Assembly: GCA_001465115.1 (NCBI GenBank)
Contig: CP013614.1
Span: forward strand, 868,001-932,000
DNA from: Enterococcus silesiacus
GTDB taxonomy: Bacteria > Bacillota > Bacilli > Lactobacillales > Enterococcaceae
Length of the DNA stretch: 64,000 bases
Direction of reading: 5' to 3'
Shown here: positions 1 through 10,795 of the stretch, piece after piece
How positions within the stretch are numbered: the first letter of the stretch is position 1
How the letters are laid out: each line of letters starts with the position of its first letter
The notes under the pieces: model-generated
Databases searched by the model: none
Seen by the model: only the letters and a program-made list of their open reading frames with translations
Told to the model about the DNA's origin: nothing
Position numbers and translations under genes: made by a program

Positions 1-1
1 C

Positions 2-2227
2 GCTAAATTGGCTGCAAAAATTGCTGTAGGTCTAACGCTTGATGAAATGAAAAATCCAGTCACAGAAACGACTTATGCAGAGTTTGAGCCAGCATTGGAT
101 TATGTTGTTGCAAAAATCCCGCGCTGGCCATTTGATAAGTTTGAAAAAGGTGAACGCCGTTTAGGGACTCAAATGAAAGCCACTGGCGAGGTCATGGCAA
201 TCGGTCGTAACATTGAGGAGTCGCTATTAAAAGCAGTGCGTTCTCTTGAAATCGGTGCCTATCACAATGAACTGAAAGAAATACAAGAGGTCAGTGATGA
301 GTTATTGACTGAAAAAATCGTGAAAGCTCAAGATGATCGATTATTTTATCTATCAGAAGCGATTCGTCGAGGTTTCACAATCGAAGATTTAGCCATGCTT
401 ACCAAAATTGATTTATTCTTCCTAGATAAACTACTTCACATTTTTGAGTTGGAAACCGCATTAGCAAATAACATCAAAGATGTCGAACTTTTAAAAGAAG
501 CCAAACAAAACGGGTTTACCGATAGAAAAATTGCTGAACTATGGCAGTTGAACGAGCAAGCCGTTGCAGACTATCGTCACGAACAAAAAATTCTTCCTGT
601 TTATAAAATGGTTGATACCTGTGCTGCAGAGTTTGAATCTCAAACACCGTATTTTTACAGCACTTATGAATATGAAAACGAAAGTATTCGCTCGGAGAAA
701 CCATCTGTACTAGTTCTGGGTTCAGGACCAATCAGAATTGGGCAAGGTGTGGAATTTGACTATGCAACAGTTCACTCAGTAAAAGCAATCCAAGAAGCAG
801 GCTATGAAGCAATCATTATGAATAGTAATCCTGAAACAGTGTCAACAGACTTCTCGATTTCAGATAAACTTTATTTTGAACCATTAACATTAGAAGACGT
901 GATGAATGTGATCGAATTAGAACAACCAACTGGAGTGATCGTTCAATTTGGTGGTCAAACGGCCATTAATTTAGCTGAGCCATTAGTGAAACAGGGTGTG
1001 AAAATTTTAGGGACATCGATTGAAGATTTAGATCGAGCTGAAAATCGTGATTTATTTGAGCAAGCATTGCAGGCACTAGATATTCCTCAGCCGCCAGGAG
1101 ATACTGCAACGAGCGCCAAAGAAGCGGTGGCAGTAGCCAATAAAATCGGTTATCCTGTCTTAGTTCGTCCTAGCTATGTCCTTGGCGGACGAGCAATGGA
1201 AATTGTTGAGAATCAAAAAGACCTAGAAGATTATATGCGTAACGCCGTAAAAGCTTCACCTGAACATCCAGTATTAGTTGATAGCTACTTATTAGGTAAG
1301 GAATGTGAAGTTGATGCAATTTGTGATGGTCAGACAGTCTTGATTCCAGGTATTATGGAACATATTGAACGTGCAGGAGTCCATTCAGGAGATTCAATGG
1401 CCGTTTATCCACCACAAACTTTAGCGAAAGAGATTCAACAAACGATTGCTGATTATACAAGAAAACTGGCAATTGGTTTAAATTGTATCGGTATGATGAA
1501 TATTCAATTTGTTATTCACGAGGAAAAAGTTTATGTGATCGAGGTCAATCCTCGAGCAAGTCGAACAGTGCCATTTTTAAGTAAAATCACAGGAATTCCA
1601 ATGGCTCAAATAGCAACAAAAGCCATTCTTGGTAAAAAACTGACAGATTTAGGCTATCAAGATGGGCTATATCCTGAAAGCAAACAAGTACACATCAAGG
1701 CGCCAGTCTTCTCATTCACTAAACTCCAAAAAGTCGACACATACTTAGGTCCTGAAATGAAATCAACAGGTGAAGTAATGGGTTCTGACTATAGTCTAGA
1801 AAAAGCATTATATAAAGCTTTCGAAGCTTCAGGATTACACGTGCCAAGTTTCGGCGCAGTCTTGTTCACTATAGCTGATGAAACGAAGGAAGAAGCGCTA
1901 ACTTTAGCAAAACGCTTCAACAAAATCGGTTATAGCTTGGTTGCAACAAAAGGTACAGCAGATTTCCTAGCACAAAATGGATTGTCAGTGAAAACCGTTC
2001 TTAAAATAAATCAAGGCGGGGAAACGGTTCTAGACCTGATTCGCCACGGTGAAGCTCAAGTTGTTGTGAATACAATGGATAAAAATCGTTCAGATCTAAA
2101 TCAAGATGGATTTATGATTCGTCGTGAAGCTGTAGAACATGGCGTTCCATTGTTTACTTCATTAGACACAGCTGAAGCGATCCTGAAAGTACTTGAATCA
2201 CGAGCATTTTCAACTGAGTCTATCTAA
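2..2227 (+). CDS. carB: Carbamoyl-phosphate synthase large subunit, 5'-truncated by window edge
   Basis: Makes carbamoyl phosphate from bicarbonate, ATP and glutamine-derived ammonia, the first step of pyrimidine (and arginine) synthesis; it works with a CarA glutaminase subunit that must lie upstream of the window. The frame is open from base 2, so about 320 N-terminal residues of the usual ~1060 are missing. What remains is the end of the first ATP-grasp half, the oligomerisation region, the second ATP-grasp half ([31 protein letters not shown]) and the C-terminal MGS-like allosteric domain (last ~140 residues). It is followed by pyrK-pyrD-pyrF-pyrE, so it is the pyrimidine-operon copy. Identification is secure. 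Confidence 0.97.
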   Translation, partial: AKLAAKIAVGLTLDEMKNPVTETTYAEFEPALDYVVAKIPRWPFDKFEKGERRLGTQMKATGEVMAIGRNIEESLLKAVRSLEIGAYHNELKEIQEVSDELLTEKIVKAQDDRLFYLSEAIRRGFTIEDLAMLTKIDLFFLDKLLHIFELETALANNIKDVELLKEAKQNGFTDRKIAELWQLNEQAVADYRHEQKILPVYKMVDTCAAEFESQTPYFYSTYEYENESIRSEKPSVLVLGSGPIRIGQGVEFDYATVHSVKAIQEAGYEAIIMNSNPETVSTDFSISDKLYFEPLTLEDVMNVIELEQPTGVIVQFGGQTAINLAEPLVKQGVKILGTSIEDLDRAENRDLFEQALQALDIPQPPGDTATSAKEAVAVANKIGYPVLVRPSYVLGGRAMEIVENQKDLEDYMRNAVKASPEHPVLVDSYLLGKECEVDAICDGQTVLIPGIMEHIERAGVHSGDSMAVYPPQTLAKEIQQTIADYTRKLAIGLNCIGMMNIQFVIHEEKVYVIEVNPRASRTVPFLSKITGIPMAQIATKAILGKKLTDLGYQDGLYPESKQVHIKAPVFSFTKLQKVDTYLGPEMKSTGEVMGSDYSLEKALYKAFEASGLHVPSFGAVLFTIADETKEEALTLAKRFNKIGYSLVATKGTADFLAQNGLSVKTVLKINQGGETVLDLIRHGEAQVVVNTMDKNRSDLNQDGFMIRREAVEHGVPLFTSLDTAEAILKVLESRAFSTESI

Positions 2228-2242
2228 ATTTAAATAAACAGT

Positions 2243-2294
2243 GAGAAAAAAGCAGACCTTTTGGGACGTAAGAGAAGATAGAGGCTTTTTTCTC
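2243..2294 (+). terminator. Intercistronic hairpin between carB and pyrK
   Basis: A perfect 11-bp inverted repeat (GAGAAAAAAGC at 2243-2253, its complement at 2284-2294) sits 15 bases after carB and before the pyrK ribosome-binding site. The right arm carries a six-T run inside the stem rather than after it, so it is either a leaky terminator that lowers pyrK-pyrE expression or a processing/stability hairpin. It does not show a PyrR-type loop that I can recognise. Confidence 0.5.
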
Positions 2295-2322
2295 AACCAC
2301 ATGTTGTAAAGGAGTGGAATGA

Positions 2323-4743
<2,421 letters not shown>

Positions 4744-4747
<4 letters not shown>

Positions 4748-5379
4748 CAGAATCAGCAAAAAAAATTGCCAAAGATTTATTGGAAATCGAAGCCGTCTTT
4801 TTAAGCCCAAATGAACCATTTACATGGGCGAGCGGCATCAAGAGTCCAATTTATTGTGATAACCGAATTACCATGAGTTACCCGGTTGTACGTAAAGACA
4901 TTGCTAAAGGTTTAGCAGAGAAAATCAAAGCCACTTATCCAGATGTGCAAGTCATTGCAGGAACAGCAACAGCTGGGATTCCTCATGCCGCTTGGGTAGC
5001 AGATATTTTAGATTTACCAATGGTTTATATTCGCAGTAAAGCGAAAGAACATGGGAAAGGTAATCAAATTGAAGGGCGTATTTTTAAAGGCCAAAAAATG
5101 GTTGTGATCGAAGACTTGATTTCGACTGGAGGCAGTGTATTAGAAGCCTCTGCTGCAGCACAACGTGAGGGTGCTGATGTTCTTGGTGTGGCAGCGATCT
5201 TTACTTATGAATTGCCAAAAGGGAAAGCCCAATTTGAAGAGCACAAGATGGATTTGATTACCTTGACGAACTATTCAACATTGATCGATGCAGCGTTAGA
5301 ATCGAACTATATTGAAGAGAAAGATGTCGCACTATTAAAAGAGTGGAAACAAGATCCTGAAAATTGGTTAAATAAATAG
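4744..5379 (+). CDS. pyrE: Orotate phosphoribosyltransferase
   Basis: Adds ribose 5-phosphate from PRPP to orotate, giving OMP for PyrF. The PRPP motif [12 protein letters not shown] (about residues 118-129) is intact, and the N-terminal [16 protein letters not shown] substrate segment is present. I start it at the ATG at 4744, which overlaps the pyrF stop as ATGA and has GGAG seven bases upstream; this gives 211 residues, the usual length. A GTG at 4726 would add six residues but has a worse site. It is the last gene of the operon, followed by a terminator. Confidence 0.95.
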
Positions 5380-5389
5380 TACGTACTAT

Positions 5390-5434
5390 AAAAAGTATAA
5401 TTTTTGATCGTTGATTCAAAAGTTATGCTTTTTT
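5390..5434 (+). terminator. Rho-independent terminator of the pyr operon
   Basis: Arms at 5390-5407 and 5416-5433 form an approximately 18-bp AT-rich stem with G-U wobbles, an 8-base loop and a T-run at the right edge, starting 11 bases after the pyrE stop. Confidence 0.75.
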
Positions 5435-5435
5435 C

Positions 5436-5468
5436 TTGATCGCTCGATTTATTCAGATATGTTATAAT
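5436..5468 (+). promoter_or_regulatory. Candidate promoter for carbonic anhydrase-lysR
   Basis: An extended -10 (TGTTATAAT; TATAAT at 5463-5468) lies about 95 bases before the carbonic anhydrase start. A TTGATC at 5436 is 21 bases upstream, too far for a normal -35, so recognition would rest on the TGn extension. Confidence 0.5.
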
Positions 5469-5564
5469 TTGAAGTAAAAAAGAACAAAGCAGTTATTGAA
5501 AATTGACTGTTAATAATAATTAGTATACAGTTATTCAAACGATAAAATCAGAAGGTGGGGTTTG

Positions 5565-6266
5565 ATGAAAAATATTCGAAATATGGACGTGGAATGGGGA
5601 TACGAAGGAGAGCGTGGACCAGAACATTGGCATACACTTTGTGACTGGTTTTCACTTGGAGCTAAGTACCCGTACCAATCACCCGTCAATCTATCAAAAA
5701 ATTTAATCAATGGCGATGCCACGAATAGAGCAATTGATTTTTGTTATAAAACGGAAGAATTTACAGAAAAAGAATTTAAAAATACGTTTCACTTTGTTCC
5801 ACCGAATACGGAAAGCTATATCGTTTTTGAAGATGAAAAGTATTATTTGACTGATATTCACTTTCATACACCAAGCGAGCATACGTTTGATGGAGAACAT
5901 TCACCTTTGGAATTTCATCTTGTTCATATGAATAATTCTGGTGATAATTTGGTTGTTGGGTGCCTGTTTACGATTACAGCACAGGAAAATAAATTTTCAA
6001 AAAATCAGACTACCCTTGAATGGAACGCAGAAACCCATCAGCAATGGTTTAATCCTTCGATTTTTTTACCTGAGCAAAAATCACATTTTCATTATTTGGG
6101 CTCACTCACTACGCCGCCGACAAAAGGACCTGTTCATTGGTTTGTATTTGATTCTATTCAACAAATGGACCGTGACTTCTTCGAACGAATCGACGAAGGG
6201 ATGTTGTCATTCAATAATCGTCCTGTCCAAGCATTAAATGGGCGTAAAATTTATTTTTCTGAATAA
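5565..6266 (+). CDS. Alpha-class carbonic anhydrase
   Basis: Interconverts CO2 and bicarbonate. The alpha-class signature is clear: IHFHTPSEH (about residues 104-112) supplies two zinc histidines, EFHLVHMN (about 121-128) the third, followed by GSLTTPP (about 184-190) and FNNRPVQ near the C-terminus. The N-terminus (MKNIRNMDVEWGYEGERG) has no hydrophobic signal peptide, so the protein appears cytosolic, whereas most bacterial alpha-class enzymes are exported. I start at the ATG at 5565 after GAAGGTGG; a TTG directly before it is unlikely. A LysR regulator follows after 14 bases, probably cotranscribed. Bicarbonate supply for CarB, encoded just upstream, is a plausible use but an inference. 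Confidence 0.93.
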   Translation: MKNIRNMDVEWGYEGERGPEHWHTLCDWFSLGAKYPYQSPVNLSKNLINGDATNRAIDFCYKTEEFTEKEFKNTFHFVPPNTESYIVFEDEKYYLTDIHFHTPSEHTFDGEHSPLEFHLVHMNNSGDNLVVGCLFTITAQENKFSKNQTTLEWNAETHQQWFNPSIFLPEQKSHFHYLGSLTTPPTKGPVHWFVFDSIQQMDRDFFERIDEGMLSFNNRPVQALNGRKIYFSE

Positions 6267-6280
6267 AACGGAGGATATCG

Positions 6281-7171
6281 ATGAATATTCAACAGATGAA
6301 ATATGTGGTAGCTGTTGCGAACAATGGTAGTTTTCGGGAAGCAGCGAAGAAACTTTTTATCACCCAACCAAGTCTTTCTAATGGGATTCGTGAATTAGAA
6401 GAGGAAATTGGGGTAACGTTATTTATACGTACGAATAAAGGTGCTTCTCTGACAGAAGAAGGATTGACCTTTTTAGAGCACGCAGAAAAAATATTGACCC
6501 AAATGGAAATGATTGAAAATCGTTATCAAGAAGTGACGAAAAGTGAGCGTTTTTCGATTTCTTCTCAACATTATGATTTCTTGGGTGAGGTCATAGGAAA
6601 AGTGATTCAGCAATTCAAAGACCAATATAAAAATTTTCGCGTATTTGAAACAACCACACTAAAAGTGATTGAAGATGTGAAAAGTTATCATAGCGAACTA
6701 GGTATTATCTATTTAAATAGTCAGAATCAATCTGGAATCGAACGCTATTTAGAGCAAGCGAACTTAACCTACGAAGTTATTGGAAGCTTCAAAACACATA
6801 TCTTTCTTGGTAAAAATCATCCTTTAGCTAAGCAAAAGGAAATTGAATTAGAACAGCTCTGTTGTTATCCTCAAGTTCGGTTTACCCAAGAAGGGAGTAA
6901 CTTTGCCTATTTTTCAGAAGATCTGATTGAAAATCAAGAACAAGAAACAGTGATCTATACAAATGATCGAGGAACTTTGATGAATTTACTGGTAGAGACA
7001 GATGCCTATGCTTCAGGCTCAGGTGTTGTGACAGGTTTTACTAAAAAAGAAATTCGTTTGGTTCCATTGGCAGATAGTACGAATAATAAAATCTGTGTCC
7101 TCTATCAAAAAAATAAGACGATCAGTATGATTGGCCAATTTTTCATAAAAGAACTGAAACAGTTGTTTTAA
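6281..7171 (+). CDS. LysR-family transcriptional regulator
   Basis: N-terminal winged helix-turn-helix of the LysR family (residues ~1-60: AAKKLFITQPSLSNGIREL, LFIRTNKGASLTEEG) followed by a two-lobed substrate-binding domain (about 90-296). Length is normal. GGAGGATATCG precedes the ATG, and the gene lies 14 bases behind the carbonic anhydrase on the same strand, so it is likely cotranscribed with it and may regulate it. The ligand cannot be told from the sequence. LysR regulators are usually divergent from targets, so the co-directional arrangement is a mild oddity. Confidence 0.9.
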   Translation: MNIQQMKYVVAVANNGSFREAAKKLFITQPSLSNGIRELEEEIGVTLFIRTNKGASLTEEGLTFLEHAEKILTQMEMIENRYQEVTKSERFSISSQHYDFLGEVIGKVIQQFKDQYKNFRVFETTTLKVIEDVKSYHSELGIIYLNSQNQSGIERYLEQANLTYEVIGSFKTHIFLGKNHPLAKQKEIELEQLCCYPQVRFTQEGSNFAYFSEDLIENQEQETVIYTNDRGTLMNLLVETDAYASGSGVVTGFTKKEIRLVPLADSTNNKICVLYQKNKTISMIGQFFIKELKQLF

Positions 7172-7225
7172 AGGAACAGTAATATAACTAAGAATGAAAT
7201 AAGTTTGACTATGTTTAATTAAAAT

Positions 7226-7260
7226 AATAACTCCAAGATATCCGGTTTCTTGGAGTTATT
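7226..7260. terminator. Bidirectional terminator between lysR and hisC
   Basis: A perfect 13-bp inverted repeat (7226-7238 and 7248-7260) with a 9-base loop lies between the convergent genes. On the minus strand it runs into ATTTTAATT, a better tail than on the plus strand. Confidence 0.8.
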
Positions 7261-7264
7261 TCAA

Positions 7265-8323
7265 TTACGCTTTATTCCTGTCTAAATAGCTACTTAGCAA
7301 TTGATACACCTGTTCCATTTCTTCTTGTGTCCCGATCGAAATGCGTAAGTAATTGTTCAAACGTTGGATTTCTGGAAAATAACGGACAAAGACATTCTGT
7401 GTTTCTAAATAATCATACAGCTTTTTGATTTTTAAATCTGGATGGGTCATCAATACAAAATTTGTTTTTGAAAACAATGAAGAAAAACCTGAGTTCTCAA
7501 TTTTTTTTGCAAACCATTCTCTTGTTTCACAAATTTTTCTAGTGATTCCTACGTAATACTCTTCATCTTCAACGGCAGCAGTCGCTAATTTTTCAGCCAA
7601 CCTATCAACAGAATAGGGATTGAAGGATGACTTAATACTTGCTGCAATTTGAATATAGGGTGGATTGCCAATGGCATAACCAACTCTTAAACCTGCTAAA
7701 GAATTTGATTTTGAAAATGTTCGTATAATGATCAGGTTTGGGTAACTATCTAAAAGTGTGACAGCAGATTGATCGGCAAAATCAATATAAGCTTCATCGA
7801 TGATTACAATAACTTCTTGATTTTCTTTTAGTATACGTTCGATTTCTGCAAGAGGTTTGAATAAACCTGTAGGTGCATTGGGATTAGCTATGATTATACC
7901 GCCGTTTAGCTGTTTGTAGTCTTCTTCAACTAGTTCGAACTGATTGTTTAACGGTATCTCTTTAAATGGAATTTGAAATAAATCAGCCCAAACTTTATAA
8001 AATCCATACGTAATATCTGGAAATAAAATTGGATCAGGACTATTGAAAAAAGCGAGGAAACAAAAAGCTAAGACTTCATCTGAACCGTTACCGATTAAGA
8101 AATGATCAGGAGATAAGTTGTGCTTCACTCCTAAAGCTTTTTTTAAAGAGAGGGTATCAATGGAGCTGTAACGTTTTAATTGCCCAACATCGAAATTTCT
8201 TAATACCTCGGCGACTTTTTGGGACGGTGGATAGGGATTTTCATTAGTATTTAACTTGATCATATCCGAATAATTTGGCTGTTCTCCCGGAACATAAGGT
8301 GTAATCTTTCGAATACCTTTCAT
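7265..8323 (-). CDS. hisC: Histidinol-phosphate aminotransferase family (orphan HisC; possible aromatic aminotransferase)
   Basis: PLP-dependent fold-type I aminotransferase. Seen: LNTNENPYPPS at the N-terminus, IANPNAPTG, IIDEAYIDF (PLP Asp/Tyr region), FSKSNSLAGLRVGY with the Schiff-base lysine, and a C-terminal RISIG arginine motif. I start at 8323, which has GGGAGAG six bases upstream; an ATG at 8341 has no ribosome-binding site. Length 352 fits HisC. No other histidine genes are in the window. HisC-family enzymes commonly transaminate phenylpyruvate and hydroxyphenylpyruvate, so with the aro cluster 47 kb away lacking an aminotransferase, a role in Phe/Tyr synthesis is a reasonable inference. 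Confidence 0.88.
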   Translation of the reverse strand: MKGIRKITPYVPGEQPNYSDMIKLNTNENPYPPSQKVAEVLRNFDVGQLKRYSSIDTLSLKKALGVKHNLSPDHFLIGNGSDEVLAFCFLAFFNSPDPILFPDITYGFYKVWADLFQIPFKEIPLNNQFELVEEDYKQLNGGIIIANPNAPTGLFKPLAEIERILKENQEVIVIIDEAYIDFADQSAVTLLDSYPNLIIIRTFSKSNSLAGLRVGYAIGNPPYIQIAASIKSSFNPYSVDRLAEKLATAAVEDEEYYVGITRKICETREWFAKKIENSGFSSLFSKTNFVLMTHPDLKIKKLYDYLETQNVFVRYFPEIQRLNNYLRISIGTQEEMEQVYQLLSSYLDRNKA

Positions 8324-8349
8324 CTGGCTCTCTCCCTTCATTTCACTTA

Positions 8350-8378
8350 ACTATAAAGAAGAGGAGAGGCTTTCGCAA
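8350..8378 (-). promoter_or_regulatory. Candidate hisC promoter
   Basis: On the minus strand TTGCGA (complement of 8373-8378) is separated by 17 bases from TATAGT (complement of 8350-8355), ending about 27 bases before the hisC start. Confidence 0.6.
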
Positions 8379-8439
8379 GAGTAAAATGTGAATTTAGAAA
8401 GAAAAAACAGGGAATTGAAATACAAATTTCATTTTAAGC

Positions 8440-8461
8440 GGAATTATGCTATTATAATTCC
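8440..8461 (+). promoter_or_regulatory. -10 element embedded in an inverted repeat upstream of araT
   Basis: TATAAT at 8453-8458 is the likely -10 of the aminotransferase gene. It overlaps the right arm of a perfect 8-bp inverted repeat (GGAATTAT 8440-8447, ATAATTCC 8454-8461) that could be an operator. No good -35 is visible. Confidence 0.45.
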
Positions 8462-8518
8462 ATTAAGAAAAATAACATTGGAACACAATGATTCGATTAG
8501 ATAAGAGGGGATGGTTTG

Positions 8519-9688
8519 ATGGATTTAACAAAAAGATTTAACAAACGAGTAGATAAAATCGCTGTTTCGATGATTCGCCAATTCGACGAGCAAGTAACAG
8601 ATATCGAAGGAATCATAAAATTAACGTTAGGAGAGCCAGATTTTAACACCCCGGAACATGTAAAAACAGCTGCTCATGATGCAATTAAAGCTAATTTTTC
8701 ACATTATTCTGGTATGTCAGGTTTGACTGATGTTCGCGAAGCAGCCACATTTTTTATGAAAGAAAAATATGGTGTTAGCTATCAACCAGCTTCTGAAGTC
8801 TTAGTAACAGTAGGTGCAACCGAGGCAATTTCAGCAAGTTTATTAGCTATTTTGGAACCAGGTGATAAAGTCTTGATGCCGGCACCAATATACCCGGGGT
8901 ACGAACCGGTAATAACGTTAGCTCAAGCAGAACCTATTTATATTGACACTACTTCAAACCATTTTGTTTTGACCCCTGCGATGATTGAAGCGGCAATGTT
9001 GGAGCATGGTGATCAAGTTAAAGCAATCATTCTAAATTATCCAAGTAATCCAACTGGGGTGACGTATAATCGTGAAGAAGTGAAAGCAATTGCAGCTGTA
9101 CTGAAAAATTATCCGATTTTCGTAATCAGTGATGAGATATACAGTGAATTGACCTATGAAGATCAGCACGTATCAATTGCGGAGTTTATTCCAGAACAAA
9201 CGATTTTGATCAATGGTTTATCAAAATCACACGCGATGACTGGTTGGCGGATTGGATTTATCTTTGGTCCTGAAAAATTGATTGCTGAAATAATCAAAGT
9301 ACATCAATATTTAGTGACAGCAGCGTCCACCATTTCTCAAAAAGCTGCCGTTAGGGCATTAGTTGAGGGGATGAACGATGCGGCTGTGATGAAAGAAGAA
9401 TATCGTGAGCGCCGAGATTTTGTTTATGAACAAATGACTTCTTTTGGCTTTGAAGTCGCTCGACCGAATGGCGCATTTTATATTTTTGCTAAAATTCCTA
9501 AAGGTTATGAACAAGATTCAATGAAGTTTTGTGTGGCGCTTGCGCATGAACAAGCAGTTGCAATTATTCCAGGAGTGGCATTCGGGAAAGAAGCGGAAGG
9601 ATATGTCCGTATCAGCTATGCGGCAGATTTAGCTACTTTAAAAGAAGCGATGAAACGAATCGGTTATTATATCAAAGAAAACAGTTAA
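8519..9688 (+). CDS. Class I/II aminotransferase, AraT/PatA-like
   Basis: PLP-dependent aminotransferase resembling lactococcal AraT (aromatic amino acid aminotransferase) and PatA-type enzymes. Motifs: KLTLGEPDFNTPEHV near the N-terminus, LNYPSNPTGVTY, ISDEIYSEL, and GLSKSHAMTGWRIGF with the PLP lysine at roughly residue 235. Length 389 is normal. The ATG at 8519 follows AGAGGGG; a TTG immediately before it is unlikely. Likely substrates are aromatic or branched-chain amino acids and their keto acids; aspartate aminotransferase is the alternative. It is transcribed divergently from hisC, a pairing of two transaminases. No terminator with a strong T-run is obvious downstream. Confidence 0.85.
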   Translation: MDLTKRFNKRVDKIAVSMIRQFDEQVTDIEGIIKLTLGEPDFNTPEHVKTAAHDAIKANFSHYSGMSGLTDVREAATFFMKEKYGVSYQPASEVLVTVGATEAISASLLAILEPGDKVLMPAPIYPGYEPVITLAQAEPIYIDTTSNHFVLTPAMIEAAMLEHGDQVKAIILNYPSNPTGVTYNREEVKAIAAVLKNYPIFVISDEIYSELTYEDQHVSIAEFIPEQTILINGLSKSHAMTGWRIGFIFGPEKLIAEIIKVHQYLVTAASTISQKAAVRALVEGMNDAAVMKEEYRERRDFVYEQMTSFGFEVARPNGAFYIFAKIPKGYEQDSMKFCVALAHEQAVAIIPGVAFGKEAEGYVRISYAADLATLKEAMKRIGYYIKENS

Positions 9689-9727
9689 ACGAGCAGTCGT
9701 TTGACTGTTTTCTTTCTCAACATAACC

Positions 9728-9776
9728 TTTACATTCCTTTACTCATTATTTACAGAACGTTGAAACAGAATTAACA
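9728..9776 (+). promoter_or_regulatory. Probable Pho box (PhoP binding repeats) upstream of pstS
   Basis: Five hexamers close to TTTACA/TTAACA recur on one face of the helix: TTTACA 9728, TTTACT 9738, TTTACA 9749, TTGAAA 9760 and TTAACA 9771, spaced 10-11 bases apart. This matches the known architecture of Gram-positive PhoP sites (direct TTAACA-like repeats with ~11-bp period). It ends about 50 bases before pstS, and a PhoPR-like pair lies downstream. Confidence 0.75.
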
Positions 9777-9824
9777 CACCGCTGTTAAACTGATCTTGTA
9801 ACTAATTGAAAAGGACGTGTAAAG

Positions 9825-10733
9825 ATGAAGAAACGTTTATTATCAGCAATTGTATTAAGTGTAGGACTTTTAGTCGCAGGATGCGGCAATCAAGGAGCCG
9901 CGACTAGTGATAGTAGTAATAAATCAAAAGATAGTGGTGCCAATAGCACTCAACCTGTTAAAATCGTAGCGGTAGGCTCAACGGCAGTACAGCCATTAGT
10001 GGATGCAGCGAAAGATCAATTTACAGCGGATCATCCAAATTATACGATTTCAGTACAAGGTGGCGGCAGCGGAACAGGACTTTCTCAAGTCTCCGATGGC
10101 GCTGTAACAATTGGTAATTCTGATGTTTTTGCCGAAGAAAAATCAGGTGTCGATGCGGCGAAACTGGTTGACCATCGTGTGGCAGTAGTTGGTATGGGGC
10201 CTGTTGTCAACAAAGACATCGGTGTGAAAAATATTACCAAACAAGAATTGATCGACATTTTTACTGGAAAGACCAAAAATTGGCAAGACTTAGGTGGTAA
10301 AGATCAAGAGATTGCTGTGATCAATCGTCCTAGCGGAAGTGGTACACGAGCAACCTTCGAAAAATGGGGTCTAGATGGGGCAACAGCTATCCAATCACAG
10401 GAGCAGGACTCTTCAGGAACAGTGCGCCAAATCGTTGCACAAACACCTGGAGCAATCAGTTATCTTGCTTTTTCATATATGGATGATTCAACAGTAGCCT
10501 TAAGCATTGATGATGTAAAACCAACTGAGGAAAATGTTGCAGATAATTCTTGGAAAATTTGGTCTTACGAACACATGTATACCAAAGGACAACCGGATGA
10601 TGATGTTAAAGCGTTTTTAGATTTTATGCTGACAGATGATGTACAAGAAGGCGTTGTGAAAGAGTTGGGTTACTTACCAATGACCGCGATGAAAGTTGAA
10701 AGAGACGTTTCTGGAACAATCACTAAAAAATAA
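9825..10733 (+). CDS. pstS: Phosphate ABC transporter substrate-binding lipoprotein PstS
   Basis: Extracellular phosphate-binding protein of the Pst importer. Residues 1-19 are a lipoprotein signal ending in a lipobox LVAGC with the lipidated Cys at 20. Phosphate-binding loops are visible as GSTAVQP (near 55), QGGGSGTGLSQ (near 85) and NRPSGSGTRATFEKW (near 170). Length 302 is usual. ATG follows AAGGACG. The permease and ATPase genes (pstCAB) are not next to it, so this gene stands alone here, behind a probable Pho box and convergent with the PhoR/PhoP-like operon. Phosphate-starvation induction is therefore likely. Confidence 0.95.
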   Translation: MKKRLLSAIVLSVGLLVAGCGNQGAATSDSSNKSKDSGANSTQPVKIVAVGSTAVQPLVDAAKDQFTADHPNYTISVQGGGSGTGLSQVSDGAVTIGNSDVFAEEKSGVDAAKLVDHRVAVVGMGPVVNKDIGVKNITKQELIDIFTGKTKNWQDLGGKDQEIAVINRPSGSGTRATFEKWGLDGATAIQSQEQDSSGTVRQIVAQTPGAISYLAFSYMDDSTVALSIDDVKPTEENVADNSWKIWSYEHMYTKGQPDDDVKAFLDFMLTDDVQEGVVKELGYLPMTAMKVERDVSGTITKK

Positions 10734-10752
10734 ATTCTTCCCCTAAAGAGTC

Positions 10753-10790
10753 AAAAAGAGGCTAAACGTAAATAACGTCAGCCTTTTTTT
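10753..10790. terminator. Terminator between pstS and the kinase gene
   Basis: AGGCT and ACGT at 10759-10769 pair with ACGT and AGCCT at 10774-10783 (small bulges), followed by seven T on the plus strand; on the minus strand the stem also runs into CTTTTTGA. It can serve both convergent units. Confidence 0.8.
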
Positions 10791-10795
10791 GTTTA

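Noticed and set aside
8440..8461. Named regulator operator upstream of araT
   Set aside because: The 8-bp AT-rich inverted repeat overlaps the -10 but matches no operator consensus I know; kept as a low-confidence site only.
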